Assembly (NCBI GenBank): GCA_035495555.1
Contig: DATJFQ010000022.1
Location: 62,001 to 126,000, forward strand
Direction: 5' to 3'
Source: DATJFQ01 sp035495555
Lineage (GTDB): Bacteria > Acidobacteriota > Vicinamibacteria > Vicinamibacterales > 2-12-FULL-66-21
DNA: 64,000 nucleotides
Numbering within the stretch: the stretch's first letter is position 1; each line of letters begins with the position of its first letter. Shown here one piece after another: positions 1 to 7,492 of this stretch. Both the position numbers and the translations under genes were made by a program. The notes under the pieces were generated by a model. That model saw only the letters and a program-made list of their open reading frames with translations, searched no databases and had not been told where the DNA came from.

Positions 1-187
1 CGACACCCGGCTTCAGCGTATCGATCGTTTGAAAATGTCCCCGGTCTTCATAGCGGATCGGGAACCGATACAGCAGGTCTTCGACGGTTTCGAGGCCGAC
101 GCGCCGGAGGTCGGCCGCGCGGCGCGGGCCGACGCCCTTCAAATACTGCAGCGAACCCTGCAGCGGATGGACATCGGTCTGCGTCAG
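1..187 (-). CDS. recG: ATP-dependent DNA helicase RecG, N-terminal fragment
   Basis: This is the 5' end of a gene running off the left edge. The translated minus strand contains LQYLKGVGPRRAADLRRVG followed by ETVEDLLYRFPIRYEDR, the characteristic start of the RecG wedge domain, which remodels stalled replication forks and Holliday junctions. No ATG, GTG or TTG lies in frame upstream before the preceding gene's stop. The start is therefore unclear: a CTG at 185-187, a start inside the preceding gene, or TTG further in are all possible. The gene lies just downstream of the secreted-protein gene ending at 198, so it is probably cotranscribed with it. Family assignment is good; the start is not. 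Confidence 0.75.
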   Translation of the reverse strand, partial: MTQTDVHPLQGSLQYLKGVGPRRAADLRRVGLETVEDLLYRFPIRYEDRGHFQTIDTLKPGV

Positions 188-197
188 GTCCGCACCC

Positions 198-791
198 CTA
201 CTGCAGGACGGTCGCCGTGCCCGTGCCGACGCGGATTTCCTTGATGCGCGCGGGCAGTTGAAACGGCGCATCCATATCGATGCCGTTGGGAGCCTCAGGC
301 GTGCGCGAATAATAGCTGAGTAATTCCTGCAGGACGAACTTCGGGACGGTTACCCCCGAGAGTTCAGCGGATTCGAGCTGGAACCGGCCGGTCCCATTCG
401 ACGTCGTCAGCGTGCCCGCGGCGGTGACCGGGACCTTGCCCGACAGGTACCCGATCGGGTCCATCCAGCCGCGCTGCTTCTGCCGCCGCACGGCATCGAG
501 GTCGACGATGGCGCGGCCCGCCACCCTCCCGTTCCCGAGCGCGTTCAGCGTCGGTTCCGTGATCCCGACAGGCACCTGCGCTCCGGCCATATAGCGAAGA
601 TATGAGTTCACTTCCGTGTCGCTGAGTTCGATGGACTGCCCCCGCGAGGCGTGCGTGGTCGCCGCCGCAAACGCTTCGATCCTGGCGAGCTTCGCCCCGA
701 AACGAGCGGCGTCCTGCTGCGTCAGCCGCGGCTGCGCGCCGAGCGCGATAACGGAAATCAGGACGAGGAAAGCAGCAACTCGAGCCTGCAC
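198..791 (-). CDS. secreted protein of unknown function (197 aa)
   Basis: A 197-residue protein starts with GTG. The first ~19 residues (MQARVAAFLVLISVIALGA) form a signal peptide. The rest has no enzymatic motif I recognise: residues ~50-75 are helical (LSDTEVNSYLRYMAG), followed by beta-rich segments that could form a lipid-binding-type fold, but this is only an impression. A -10-like TAAAAT (798-803) sits exactly 6 nt before the GTG, suggesting a leaderless transcript. The stop is directly upstream of recG. Exported and probably periplasmic; function unknown. Confidence 0.7.
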   Translation of the reverse strand: MQARVAAFLVLISVIALGAQPRLTQQDAARFGAKLARIEAFAAATTHASRGQSIELSDTEVNSYLRYMAGAQVPVGITEPTLNALGNGRVAGRAIVDLDAVRRQKQRGWMDPIGYLSGKVPVTAAGTLTTSNGTGRFQLESAELSGVTVPKFVLQELLSYYSRTPEAPNGIDMDAPFQLPARIKEIRVGTGTATVLQ

Positions 792-797
792 GCTTCT

Positions 798-803
798 ATT
801 TTA
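798..803 (-). promoter_or_regulatory. -10 element for a leaderless transcript
   Basis: TAAAAT on the minus strand is followed by 6 nt and then the GTG start at 791. No good -35 hexamer is visible at 16-18 bp. The same 6-nt spacing occurs before lexA and other genes in this window. Confidence 0.4.
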
Positions 804-822
804 GAACCTTCCGCGCACCGGC

Positions 823-892
823 TTGGGACTTGGGAATTGGGACTTGGGAGTTGGGACTTGGGAGTTGGGAATTGGGAGTTGGGAGTTGGGAG
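823..892. repeat. tandem heptamer array TTGGGAN x10
   Basis: Ten consecutive 7-bp units TTGGGA(A/C/G) fill most of the gap between two minus-strand genes. Only the seventh base varies. The same unit recurs at 14071-14136 (inverted) and, in rotated form, at 35267-35295, so this is a dispersed family. It lies between the end of one gene (911) and the start of another (791). No inverted arm is present here. Confidence 0.9.
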
Positions 893-910
893 GAGTTAAC
901 TTTGATACTC

Positions 911-1429
911 CTACTTCGCCCGCCCCTGCCGTGCGTTCTGACGGGCTTTCATCAAAAGCTCGAGTTTCCGCGCTTCCATCCGTTCTTCGAACAACCGGAA
1001 CCGCGCCTGCTGCTGCACGTCGAGCACGCCGTCGACCTCGTCGGCAGCTTTCCGAATCTCCCCGGCGGCCCGATCGTCTTCGTCCCGCAGCGCCCTCAGC
1101 TTGTCGCGAAGCGACACGTCGGCCGGTGACGACCCGTTCAGGGTGCGGCGGAGATCCGCCAGCAACTGCGTGCGCGCGACCTGATGACGCCGCCGCGTGT
1201 CCTGAAGCGCCTTCAGCTTCGCGACGAATTTCCCGTATTGCGCGTCCGAGAGGCTCAACGCGTCCTGCGCCTGCACGATCGTCCATGCGTCGAACATGCG
1301 CTGGACTTCCGCGGGCGTGATCGGCGCGGCGTCGTCGGTGGCGGCCGGCGCTTGCCGACGCTCCGCACGCTGAGCCGCGGCGGCGGGCATCGCCATGAGC
1401 AACGACACGATGATGACGAACACGCGCAT
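911..1429 (-). CDS. Spy/CpxP-like periplasmic protein
   Basis: A 172-residue protein has a clear signal peptide (MRVFVIIVSLLMAMPAAAA) followed by a charged, almost entirely helical body: LSDAQYGKFVAKLKALQ, then long Arg/Lys/Glu-rich helices to the C-terminus. This layout fits Spy/CpxP (LTXXQ) periplasmic chaperone-like proteins, which buffer envelope stress, although the exact LTxxQ motif is not clear. It starts 1 nt after the end of the anti-sigma gene (1431), so it is the third gene of an ECF sigma/anti-sigma operon. That context supports an envelope-stress role. Confidence is good for the secreted helical protein and moderate for the family. Confidence 0.65.
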   Translation of the reverse strand: MRVFVIIVSLLMAMPAAAAQRAERRQAPAATDDAAPITPAEVQRMFDAWTIVQAQDALSLSDAQYGKFVAKLKALQDTRRRHQVARTQLLADLRRTLNGSSPADVSLRDKLRALRDEDDRAAGEIRKAADEVDGVLDVQQQARFRLFEERMEARKLELLMKARQNARQGRAK

Positions 1430-1430
1430 G

Positions 1431-1988
1431 TCAGTTCCCGGGCCTCTTCATCTCGTCCTCGAGCAGCCGGCGCAGTTCCCGTCGTTCCGCGGCCGACAGG
1501 TTCACGACGGCGCGATCGACCTCCGACGGGCGGACGGTGAGCGGTGCCGCCTGCGGATCCTGCTGCTCGACGCTCGACGCGACTTCCGTCAACAGATTCC
1601 ACGCCGGATCATCGGTGGGGGCAGGCGCTGCAGGTCCGATCGCCGAAGGCGCCACGACGACGGGCGGCGACACCCGCGCGTCGCGCCCGCCGATCAGCAC
1701 GGCCGCGACGACGGCGACGGAACAGGCGATCGCCCATGCAGGATGCCGCCACCAGGCCACCGGGTCTGGTCTGCTGTTCCGCACGGCGTCGCTGACGCGA
1801 ACGGAAAAATGATCCCAGAAGAGCGGCGACGGTTCGGGCACGTCTGTCTCGTGCGCTTCACGGAGTGTGTCGCGCACGATTCTTGCCTGCTCCGCGCAGG
1901 CGCGGCAGGCGTCCAGATGCGTGCGGCGTCGGTCGGGCAGACGTCCTTCGACATCGTCGACGAACTCGGCCGCGGAAAGATGCTTCAT
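1431..1988 (-). CDS. anti-sigma factor, zinc-binding type
   Basis: A 185-residue inner-membrane protein. The N-terminal cytoplasmic region carries an HX3CX2C cluster (H24, C28, C31), typical of ZAS/zf-HC2 anti-sigma domains. One transmembrane segment follows at about residues 86-102 (AIACSVAVVAAVLIGG), then a Pro/Ala-rich periplasmic region and a charged C-terminus. The ATG overlaps the upstream sigma stop (ATGA at 1985-1988), so the two are translationally coupled. It is expected to sequester the ECF sigma factor encoded just upstream until a signal releases it. Confidence 0.85.
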   Translation of the reverse strand: MKHLSAAEFVDDVEGRLPDRRRTHLDACRACAEQARIVRDTLREAHETDVPEPSPLFWDHFSVRVSDAVRNSRPDPVAWWRHPAWAIACSVAVVAAVLIGGRDARVSPPVVVAPSAIGPAAPAPTDDPAWNLLTEVASSVEQQDPQAAPLTVRPSEVDRAVVNLSAAERRELRRLLEDEMKRPGN

Positions 1989-2596
1989 GCCTCGGTCATC
2001 AGCTTCCTGAGATTGTTGAGCGCGTGAAAGAAGTTTGCCTTCACCGCGCCCACGGAACTGCCGAGAATCCGCGCAATCTCTTCGTGCGGCAACTCGTGAT
2101 ACACGCGCAGAATCAACGTCGCGCGCTGCCGTGGCGGCAGGTTGCGGATCGCCGCACGCACGTGTTTCGCCCGCTCGCTGCGCAGCACCGCGTCGACCGG
2201 TGCTTCGTCCGTTGAACGAAGATCATCGAGGACCACGGGCGCGAGCGGTTCCAGAGTCTTCTTCGACGCCGCGTGGTTGAGACACACGTTGATCGCGATT
2301 CGATACAGCCACGTCGCGAGCGATGCCTGCCCTTTGAAGGAACGCAGTCCTTTGTATGCGCGCACGAAGGCATCCTGCGCGAGATCGCTCGCGTCTTCGT
2401 GCGTGCCCGTGAACCGGTAGCACACGCGATACACCACCCGCTGGTGCCGTTCGACAATCGTGTCGAACGCGTGCCGGTCTCCATCGAGACAGGCCTGCAC
2501 CAGGTCGGCATCCGTCGGGTTCGTCAGGGTCACGGTCGCGTCGAGCGCGACAAGCTTCTCCGGGTGCCGGGTTCGCGGCCACACACGCGTCAGCAT
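1985..2596 (-). CDS. ECF sigma factor (RpoE-like)
   Basis: A 203-residue sigma-70-family protein. Region 2 is at about residues 30-100 (LAQDAFVRAYKGLRSFKG, then ATWLYRIAINVCLNH, the -10 recognition helix). Region 4 is at about 140-200 (NLPPRQRATLILRVYHELPH, then EEIARILGSSVGAVKANFFHA). It is followed by an overlapping anti-sigma gene and a Spy-like gene. The promoter matches E. coli sigma-E elements (see 2607-2635), indicating autoregulation. The first ~20 residues are a poorly conserved extension, so an internal start is possible, but the ATG at 2596 fits the promoter. Confidence 0.9.
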   Translation of the reverse strand: MLTRVWPRTRHPEKLVALDATVTLTNPTDADLVQACLDGDRHAFDTIVERHQRVVYRVCYRFTGTHEDASDLAQDAFVRAYKGLRSFKGQASLATWLYRIAINVCLNHAASKKTLEPLAPVVLDDLRSTDEAPVDAVLRSERAKHVRAAIRNLPPRQRATLILRVYHELPHEEIARILGSSVGAVKANFFHALNNLRKLMTEA

Positions 2597-2606
2597 GCCT
2601 CACCTA

Positions 2607-2635
2607 TTTAGACCGAAGCCGGGGTGAAAAGTTAC
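2607..2635 (-). promoter_or_regulatory. ECF sigma-E-type autoregulatory promoter
   Basis: On the minus strand GTAACTT (2629-2635) is followed after 15 nt by GTCTAAA (2607-2613). The E. coli sigma-E consensus is GGAACTT-N15/16-GTCTAA, so only one base of the two hexamer cores differs. Transcription would begin only a few nt before the ATG at 2596. It lies back to back with the lexA promoter. Confidence 0.75.
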
Positions 2636-2643
2636 CTCGACCG

Positions 2644-2672
2644 TTGACTTTCGCTTTTCCTTTGCGTATAGT
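2644..2672 (+). promoter_or_regulatory. sigma-70 promoter of lexA, leaderless
   Basis: TTGACT (2644-2649), a 17-bp spacer, then TATAGT (2667-2672). Each hexamer has one mismatch to consensus. Only 6 nt separate the -10 from the ATG at 2679, so the predicted start site is the A of the ATG or within a base or two. No room for a ribosome binding site remains. Confidence 0.8.
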
Positions 2673-2678
2673 CCCCGC

Positions 2679-3284
2679 ATGCTGCCATTGACGAAGCGTC
2701 AACGGGAAATCCTCGATTACCTGAACGACTTCATCGCCCGTCACGGCTACGCGCCCAGCCTGGAAGAGATCGGCCGCCGGTTCGGCCTCTCGTCGCTCGC
2801 GACCGTTCATAAACATCTCACCAACCTTCAGGAAAAGGGCTTCATCAAGCGCGCGTGGAACCGCAGCCGATCCGTCGAGCTCGTCTCGGCGCCCGTCGGC
2901 GGGCGGGCCGTCGAACTTCCGCTTCTGGGATACGTCGCGGCCGGCGCTCCGATCGAGGCCGTTGTCGGGAACGAAACGATCGTCGTACCCGAGGACCTGG
3001 TCGGCAAACGGGACACATACGTGCTGCGCGTCAAAGGCGATTCGATGATCGACGAGCAGATCCGCGACGGCGACTTCGTCATCGTGGAGGACCGCCATAC
3101 CGCCGACAACGGCGAGATGGTGATCGCGATGCTGCACGCGGGGGACGTCACGCTCAAGAAGTTCTACCGGGAATACGGTCACATCCGCCTCCAGCCCGCC
3201 AACCCGGCCATGCAGCCGATCCTCGTGCATCCTGACCAGGTGCAGATTCAGGGCGTCGTCGTGGGGGTCATGCGCCGATATTGA
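2679..3284 (+). CDS. lexA: LexA repressor, SOS regulator
   Basis: 201 residues, normal LexA length. N-terminal winged helix (residues 1-65: LTKRQREILDYLNDFIARHG, then SLEEIGRRFGLSS). The C-terminal S24 autoprotease has the Ala-Gly cleavage site at A88-G89 (GYVAAG), the nucleophile S122 (GDSMID) and the general-base Lys K160 (DVTLKKFYRE). All self-cleavage residues are present, so RecA-stimulated derepression of the SOS regulon is expected. The promoter directly abuts the start codon. No clear LexA operator of known type was identified upstream. Confidence 0.97.
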   Translation: MLPLTKRQREILDYLNDFIARHGYAPSLEEIGRRFGLSSLATVHKHLTNLQEKGFIKRAWNRSRSVELVSAPVGGRAVELPLLGYVAAGAPIEAVVGNETIVVPEDLVGKRDTYVLRVKGDSMIDEQIRDGDFVIVEDRHTADNGEMVIAMLHAGDVTLKKFYREYGHIRLQPANPAMQPILVHPDQVQIQGVVVGVMRRY

Positions 3285-3298
3285 TCCGTGCCCTCAGG

Positions 3299-3304
3299 CA
3301 TACT
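3299..3304 (+). promoter_or_regulatory. possible -10 for leaderless DUF3467 gene
   Basis: CATACT lies exactly 6 nt before the ATG at 3311. No matching -35. Supported mainly by the spacing shared with lexA and other genes of the window. Confidence 0.3.
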
Positions 3305-3310
3305 AGGCGC

Positions 3311-3625
3311 ATGAACGAACGCAAACAGATCAATTTCACGATCGTGCCCGACGATGAAAACGATTCACCGCGCACGTATGCGAACTTCTGCGCGATCTCC
3401 CATACGCCGTTCGACTTCACGCTGTCGTTCTGCGAAGTGCAACCGTTGTCGCAGCGCGACATCGAGAACGCCGAATCCGATCACGTCGTCCGCGCGCCGG
3501 TCCGTGCGCGCGTCGTGCTGCCGCTGCAGGTCGTGCCCAACCTGATTGCCGCCCTCCAGGAGCACATGCGCGTCTTCGCGGATTCGACGGGCACCGCCGC
3601 GTGGAACAAGGACCCGGTGCACTGA
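3311..3625 (+). CDS. DUF3467 family protein
   Basis: A 104-residue soluble protein beginning MNERKQINF. The pattern ...YANFCAISHTPFDFTLSFCE... and ...VRARVVLPLQVVPNLIAALQ is typical of DUF3467, a small family of unknown function found widely in bacteria. An upstream ATG at 3281 is in frame, but it overlaps the lexA stop and lacks family similarity, so 3311 is preferred. No signal peptide or membrane segment. Confidence 0.85.
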   Translation: MNERKQINFTIVPDDENDSPRTYANFCAISHTPFDFTLSFCEVQPLSQRDIENAESDHVVRAPVRARVVLPLQVVPNLIAALQEHMRVFADSTGTAAWNKDPVH

Positions 3626-3647
3626 GCCGCGGGCAGGAGTGACCGCG

Positions 3648-4382
3648 ATGAAGTCAGCGGCCGAAACGCGCGCGATCATGAGGAAACTGCGCGCGCAGCA
3701 TCCCAACGCGGACACCGAGCTGCATTTCCGCAACGCGTACGAACTGCTCGTTGCGACGATCCTCTCGGCACAGTGCACCGACGAGCGGGTCAATCAGGTC
3801 ACGCCGGCGCTCTTTGAACGCTACCCCGAGCCAACCGTGCTCGCCAGGGCGACGACGGCGGAATTGGAACCGCAGATTCAGTCCACCGGCTTCTTTCGCA
3901 TGAAGTCGAAGTCGCTGGTCGGTATGGCCACGGCCGTCGTCAAGGATTTCGGCGGTACCATCCCCGCGAGGATGGAGGACCTGACGTCGCTGCCGGGTGT
4001 CGGCCGAAAGACGGCGAACGTGGTCCTGGGCCACGCGCTCGGAGTGCCGGGGCTGCCCGTCGACCGGCATGTCCTGCGTGTCTCCAACCGGATTGGAATC
4101 GCCGAGGGCGACGATCCGGAACTCGTCGAAGAACAGTTGTGCACGGCGATGCCCCGAGCGGAATGGACGCGCACGTCGGACACCCTCATCCTGCACGGCC
4201 GCCGCATCTGCAAGCCGCGGCCGCTCTGCGAGCGGTGCGCCGTCCGCAACGAGTGCGACTACTACCGCACGACGCTCGGTGCCACGGGAAAGCACCGATC
4301 GCCCAAGAGTTCCAGCCGCTCTGCGTTCTCAGGCAAGGCTCGGAAGCCGCAGTCCGGCCGCCGCGCGAGGCCGAAGTCGTGA
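3648..4382 (+). CDS. nth: endonuclease III, DNA glycosylase/AP lyase
   Basis: 244 residues. Removes oxidised pyrimidines and cleaves the abasic site. The HhH-GPD core is clear: LPGVGRKTANVVLGHA with catalytic K121, then VDRHV with D139. Four cysteines for a [4Fe-4S] cluster follow (C188, C194, C197, C203). The first spacing is X5, whereas E. coli Nth has X6. A ~30-residue basic tail (rich in K, R, S) extends past the cluster and may bind DNA. Start: AGGAG 8 nt before the ATG at 3648; an in-frame GTG at 3639 is the alternative. The stop overlaps the next gene's GTG. Confidence 0.95.
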   Translation: MKSAAETRAIMRKLRAQHPNADTELHFRNAYELLVATILSAQCTDERVNQVTPALFERYPEPTVLARATTAELEPQIQSTGFFRMKSKSLVGMATAVVKDFGGTIPARMEDLTSLPGVGRKTANVVLGHALGVPGLPVDRHVLRVSNRIGIAEGDDPELVEEQLCTAMPRAEWTRTSDTLILHGRRICKPRPLCERCAVRNECDYYRTTLGATGKHRSPKSSSRSAFSGKARKPQSGRRARPKS

Positions 4383-4780
4383 CCAGGGAGAGGTTCTCAG
4401 AACTTGTAGAGGAAGCGCTTGGCGACATCCCGGAACGCTTCCGGGAAGCCATGCAGAACGTGGCACTCGTCGTCGAGGACGAGCCCTCCCCCGCCTTGTT
4501 GCGCGATCTGGGGATGCACCGGGGCGAAACGCTGCTCGGTCTCTACCACGGCACCCCGCTGCCCCAGCGATCGTGGGATTACGGAAACACCCTGCCGGAT
4601 CGCATCTCTATTTATCAACGCCCGATCGAGCACGAGTGCGGCGACGAGGAGGATGCGATTCGCGACTGCATCGCGGAAACGGTCATCCACGAGTTCGGGC
4701 ACTACTTCGGGCTGAGCGAAGAAGAGATCCAGGACATCGAAGAGCGGTTCTGGCGCGGCGACTCCGTGCAGGACGCATGA
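4379..4780 (+). CDS. zincin-like metallopeptidase (DUF1025 type)
   Basis: 133 residues with the zinc motif HEFGH at 104-108, continuing YFGLSEEEI. This matches the small 'metallopeptidase family protein' group (minimal zincins, formerly DUF1025), a cytoplasmic family with no established substrate. The GTG start overlaps the nth stop (GTGA, 4379-4382), and its own stop overlaps the rsmA ATG. It is thus translationally coupled between a DNA repair gene and a ribosome maturation gene. The role is unknown. Confidence 0.85.
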   Translation: MTRERFSELVEEALGDIPERFREAMQNVALVVEDEPSPALLRDLGMHRGETLLGLYHGTPLPQRSWDYGNTLPDRISIYQRPIEHECGDEEDAIRDCIAETVIHEFGHYFGLSEEEIQDIEERFWRGDSVQDA

Positions 4781-5583
4781 AGCCGCGGCCGCGAAAGCGC
4801 TTCGGACAGCACTTTCTCGAGCCCGCCTGGGCGGATCGCGTAGTCGACGCGATTGACCCGCAGCCGTCGGACCGCTTCCTGGAGATAGGCCCCGGACCCG
4901 GGGTGTTGACGCGGCGGCTCGCACCGCGCGTCTCCCACCTCACCGCGATCGAAGTCGACCGGGACCTCGCGGCCGCACTCGCGCATGAGGCCCTCCCGAA
5001 CGTCGACGTCGTCGCAGGCGACGTCCTCGAGATCGATCCGGGTCCGGTCGTCGGCGGCGAGCCCCTGCGAATTGCGGGAAATCTTCCGTACAACATCTCA
5101 TCGCCCATTCTCTTCCGGCTGCTGGACTGGGGCCGGCGTTTCAGGAAGATTGCGGACGCCACGCTGATGGTGCAGCAGGAGTTCGCCGACCGCCTCGTGG
5201 CGGCGGTGGGGACCAAAGACTATGGCGTGCTGACGATCTTTACGACGATGGCCGCGGAGGTCCGGCGGCTGTTCGACCTGCCGCCGGGTGCTTTCCGGCC
5301 GGTGCCGAGAGTGCGATCCTCGGTGGTCCGCCTGCGGTTCAGACCGGCCGGAGTGGCCGTGCGCTCGGAAACGACGTTTACCGAGGTGGTGCGGTCCGTG
5401 TTCACGCAGCGAAGAAAAACCATGGCCAATGCCACCCGGACCGTCGCCGAAAGCCGCCGCGTCACCGCCGCCGCCGCCCTCGCGGATGCGGGCATCGATC
5501 CCCGCCGACGGCCCGAGACCCTCACCATCGAAGAGTTCGCGCGTCTGGCGAACGTCTTGTCGCGCGACGTTCCGCCGGCCTAG
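4777..5583 (+). CDS. rsmA: 16S rRNA dimethyladenosine transferase RsmA/KsgA
   Basis: 268 residues. Dimethylates two adjacent adenines in the 3' terminal hairpin of 16S rRNA during 30S maturation. KRFGQHFL near the N-terminus, the AdoMet loop EIGPGPG at 36-42, acidic EVD around 59-61, and the catalytic NLPYN at 102-106. The C-terminal helical domain ends ...LTIEEFARLANVL as in the family. The ATG overlaps the stop of the upstream zincin gene (ATGA). Length is normal. Confidence 0.96.
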   Translation: MKPRPRKRFGQHFLEPAWADRVVDAIDPQPSDRFLEIGPGPGVLTRRLAPRVSHLTAIEVDRDLAAALAHEALPNVDVVAGDVLEIDPGPVVGGEPLRIAGNLPYNISSPILFRLLDWGRRFRKIADATLMVQQEFADRLVAAVGTKDYGVLTIFTTMAAEVRRLFDLPPGAFRPVPRVRSSVVRLRFRPAGVAVRSETTFTEVVRSVFTQRRKTMANATRTVAESRRVTAAAALADAGIDPRRRPETLTIEEFARLANVLSRDVPPA

Positions 5584-5672
5584 TTCCGCTGCCGCGGCGT
5601 TCTCGGCGGCCCGCGCTCTCCCACATCGCTTCCGCGCGTAACTCTTTTCTGCTGAGCAGCTTTCGCAACCTG

Positions 5673-5681
5673 TGCTATAGT
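5673..5681 (+). promoter_or_regulatory. extended -10 promoter for rnj
   Basis: TGC-TATAGT (TG at 5673-5674, hexamer 5676-5681) is an extended -10 element. No convincing -35. The predicted start lies about 110 nt before the TTG of rnj, leaving a long 5' UTR that contains a TGTCCC/GGGACA stem near 5700-5727. Confidence 0.5.
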
Positions 5682-5798
5682 GCATCGCGTTCTGCTTCAC
5701 TGTCCCAGCGGTGTGGCGGAAAGGGACATGCCTGCCTATGCGGCGCCAGCCGCGGCCTGTCCATGCGGCCTGACCTTGTCCTCTGACTGGGACTCGAT

Positions 5799-7490
5799 TT
5801 GACATACGGTTCGGAAACCGCCGGTGCGTCCGGCACGCCACCACTCGACCCGCTCGAGATTATCCCGCTCGGCGGGCTGGGTGAATTCGGGATGAACATG
5901 ATGGTTGTCGCGTGCGGCGACACCGCCATCCTCATTGACGCTGGTGTGATGTTCCCCGAGCCGGAACTGCTCGGGGTCGATCTGATCATCCCCGACCTGC
6001 GCCAGCTCCAGCAGTATCGGCTGAAGGCGCTGGTGTTGACGCATGGGCACGAGGATCACATCGGCGCCGTCCCCTACGTGCTGCCGTATATCGACGGTCC
6101 GATCTACGGGACTCCGCTCACCCTCGCCCTTGTCGAGCCCAAGCTGCAGGAGCACGGGGAGGACGTCCGCGATCGGCTCGTCACGGTGCAGCCGCGCGAA
6201 CGGGTCCGCATCGGCGACTTCACCATCGAATTCATCCGCGTGACGCACAGCATGCCGGATTGCGTGGCGCTGGCCATCACGACGCCGGCGGGCATCGTGG
6301 TCCACACGGGCGACTTCAAGATCGATCAAACGCCGCTCGACGGCGAGCACGTCGACTTCCACCGGCTGGCGGAACTGGGCGCCGCTGGTGTGCGCGTGCT
6401 GCTCGCCGACAGCACCAACATCGAGCGGAAGGGCGTCAGCGGGTCCGAGCGCGACGTCATCGACGCCTTCGAGGAGATCTTCACCAGCGCGCAGGGCCGT
6501 ATCGTCGTCGCGGCGTTCGCGTCGAGCATCTACCGGATGCAGGTGCTGCTCGACCTCGCACGCCAGTTCGACCGCAAGGTGGCGTTCGTCGGCCGCGGGG
6601 TAAACGAGAACTCCCAAATCGCAGAACGTCTTGGATATCTCCGCATCCCGCCCGGCGTGCAGATTCGCGACAGCGACGTCCGCAGCTACCCGGCCCAGGA
6701 CGTGGTCTGCATCTGCACAGGCTCTCAAGGAGAGCCGCAGGCAGCGCTCCCCCGGATTGCCATCGACGACCATCGCCACGTGAAGCTCGACCGGGACGAC
6801 GTCGTCGTCTTTTCCGCCAGGGAGATTCCCGGCAACGAGAAGGCCATCGGCCGCGTGATGAACCACATCGCCAGGCGCGGCGCCGAGGTGGTCCACGAGG
6901 GGATCAAGCACGTCCACGTTTCCGGCCACGGATCCGAAGAAGAGCTGAAACTGATGCTTTCCCTCATACGGCCGGAGTTCTTCGTGCCGATACACGGGGA
7001 GTACCGGCAGCTCGCGCGGCACGCACGGGTCGCCGCCCGCGTCTCCCCCAGAACGCGGGTCGTGCTGGCGGAGAACGGAGACGTGATTCGCGTGGATGCC
7101 GAGGGAGCCCGGATCGCCGACAAGGTGCCGGCGGGACGGATCCTGATCGACGGCACCCACACCGGCGAGGTCGGAGACGAGGTGCTTCGCGACCGGAGGC
7201 ATCTCGCCAACGACGGACTCGTGGTGCCGGTGGTGGCCATCGGCAGCAAGTCCGGCGCCGTCGAGGACCAGCCCGACGTCATCACCCGCGGCTTCGTCGT
7301 CGACGCGCGCACGGAAGCGCTGCTCAAGGAAGTGCCGGCGCTCGTCAACGCAGCCGTCGAGAGCGCCAGCCTCGAGGAGCGCACGGATCCGGGACTCATC
7401 AAGGAGAAGATTCGAGTGGACCTCCAGCGGTTCTTCCGCAAACGTTCGGGCCTCCGGCCGCTCGTGCTGCCCGTGGTGATGGAGATCTGA
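5799..7490 (+). CDS. rnj: ribonuclease J
   Basis: 563 residues, starting at TTG. Metallo-beta-lactamase/beta-CASP ribonuclease for mRNA decay and rRNA processing. PLGGLGEFGMNM near the N-terminus; metal motif HGHEDHIG (H82-H87); HSMPD and HTGDFKID further on; beta-CASP region with ADSTN; ...HVSGHGSEEELKLML is the typical late motif; C-terminal domain from ~450. Alternative starts upstream run into a stop, so TTG is the best choice. A long 5' UTR suggests post-transcriptional control. ftsK follows after 2 nt. Confidence 0.95.
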   Translation: MTYGSETAGASGTPPLDPLEIIPLGGLGEFGMNMMVVACGDTAILIDAGVMFPEPELLGVDLIIPDLRQLQQYRLKALVLTHGHEDHIGAVPYVLPYIDGPIYGTPLTLALVEPKLQEHGEDVRDRLVTVQPRERVRIGDFTIEFIRVTHSMPDCVALAITTPAGIVVHTGDFKIDQTPLDGEHVDFHRLAELGAAGVRVLLADSTNIERKGVSGSERDVIDAFEEIFTSAQGRIVVAAFASSIYRMQVLLDLARQFDRKVAFVGRGVNENSQIAERLGYLRIPPGVQIRDSDVRSYPAQDVVCICTGSQGEPQAALPRIAIDDHRHVKLDRDDVVVFSAREIPGNEKAIGRVMNHIARRGAEVVHEGIKHVHVSGHGSEEELKLMLSLIRPEFFVPIHGEYRQLARHARVAARVSPRTRVVLAENGDVIRVDAEGARIADKVPAGRILIDGTHTGEVGDEVLRDRRHLANDGLVVPVVAIGSKSGAVEDQPDVITRGFVVDARTEALLKEVPALVNAAVESASLEERTDPGLIKEKIRVDLQRFFRKRSGLRPLVLPVVMEI

Positions 7491-7492
7491 GG

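Noticed and set aside
823..892. CRISPR-like array in the repeat regions
   Set aside because: Units are 7-8 bp, contiguous, without spacers; this is degenerate tandem repeat, not CRISPR.
2631..2648. LexA operator upstream of lexA (two GTT half-sites)
   Set aside because: Spacing and half-sites fit neither the alphaproteobacterial nor the Gram-positive LexA box; two trinucleotides are not evidence.
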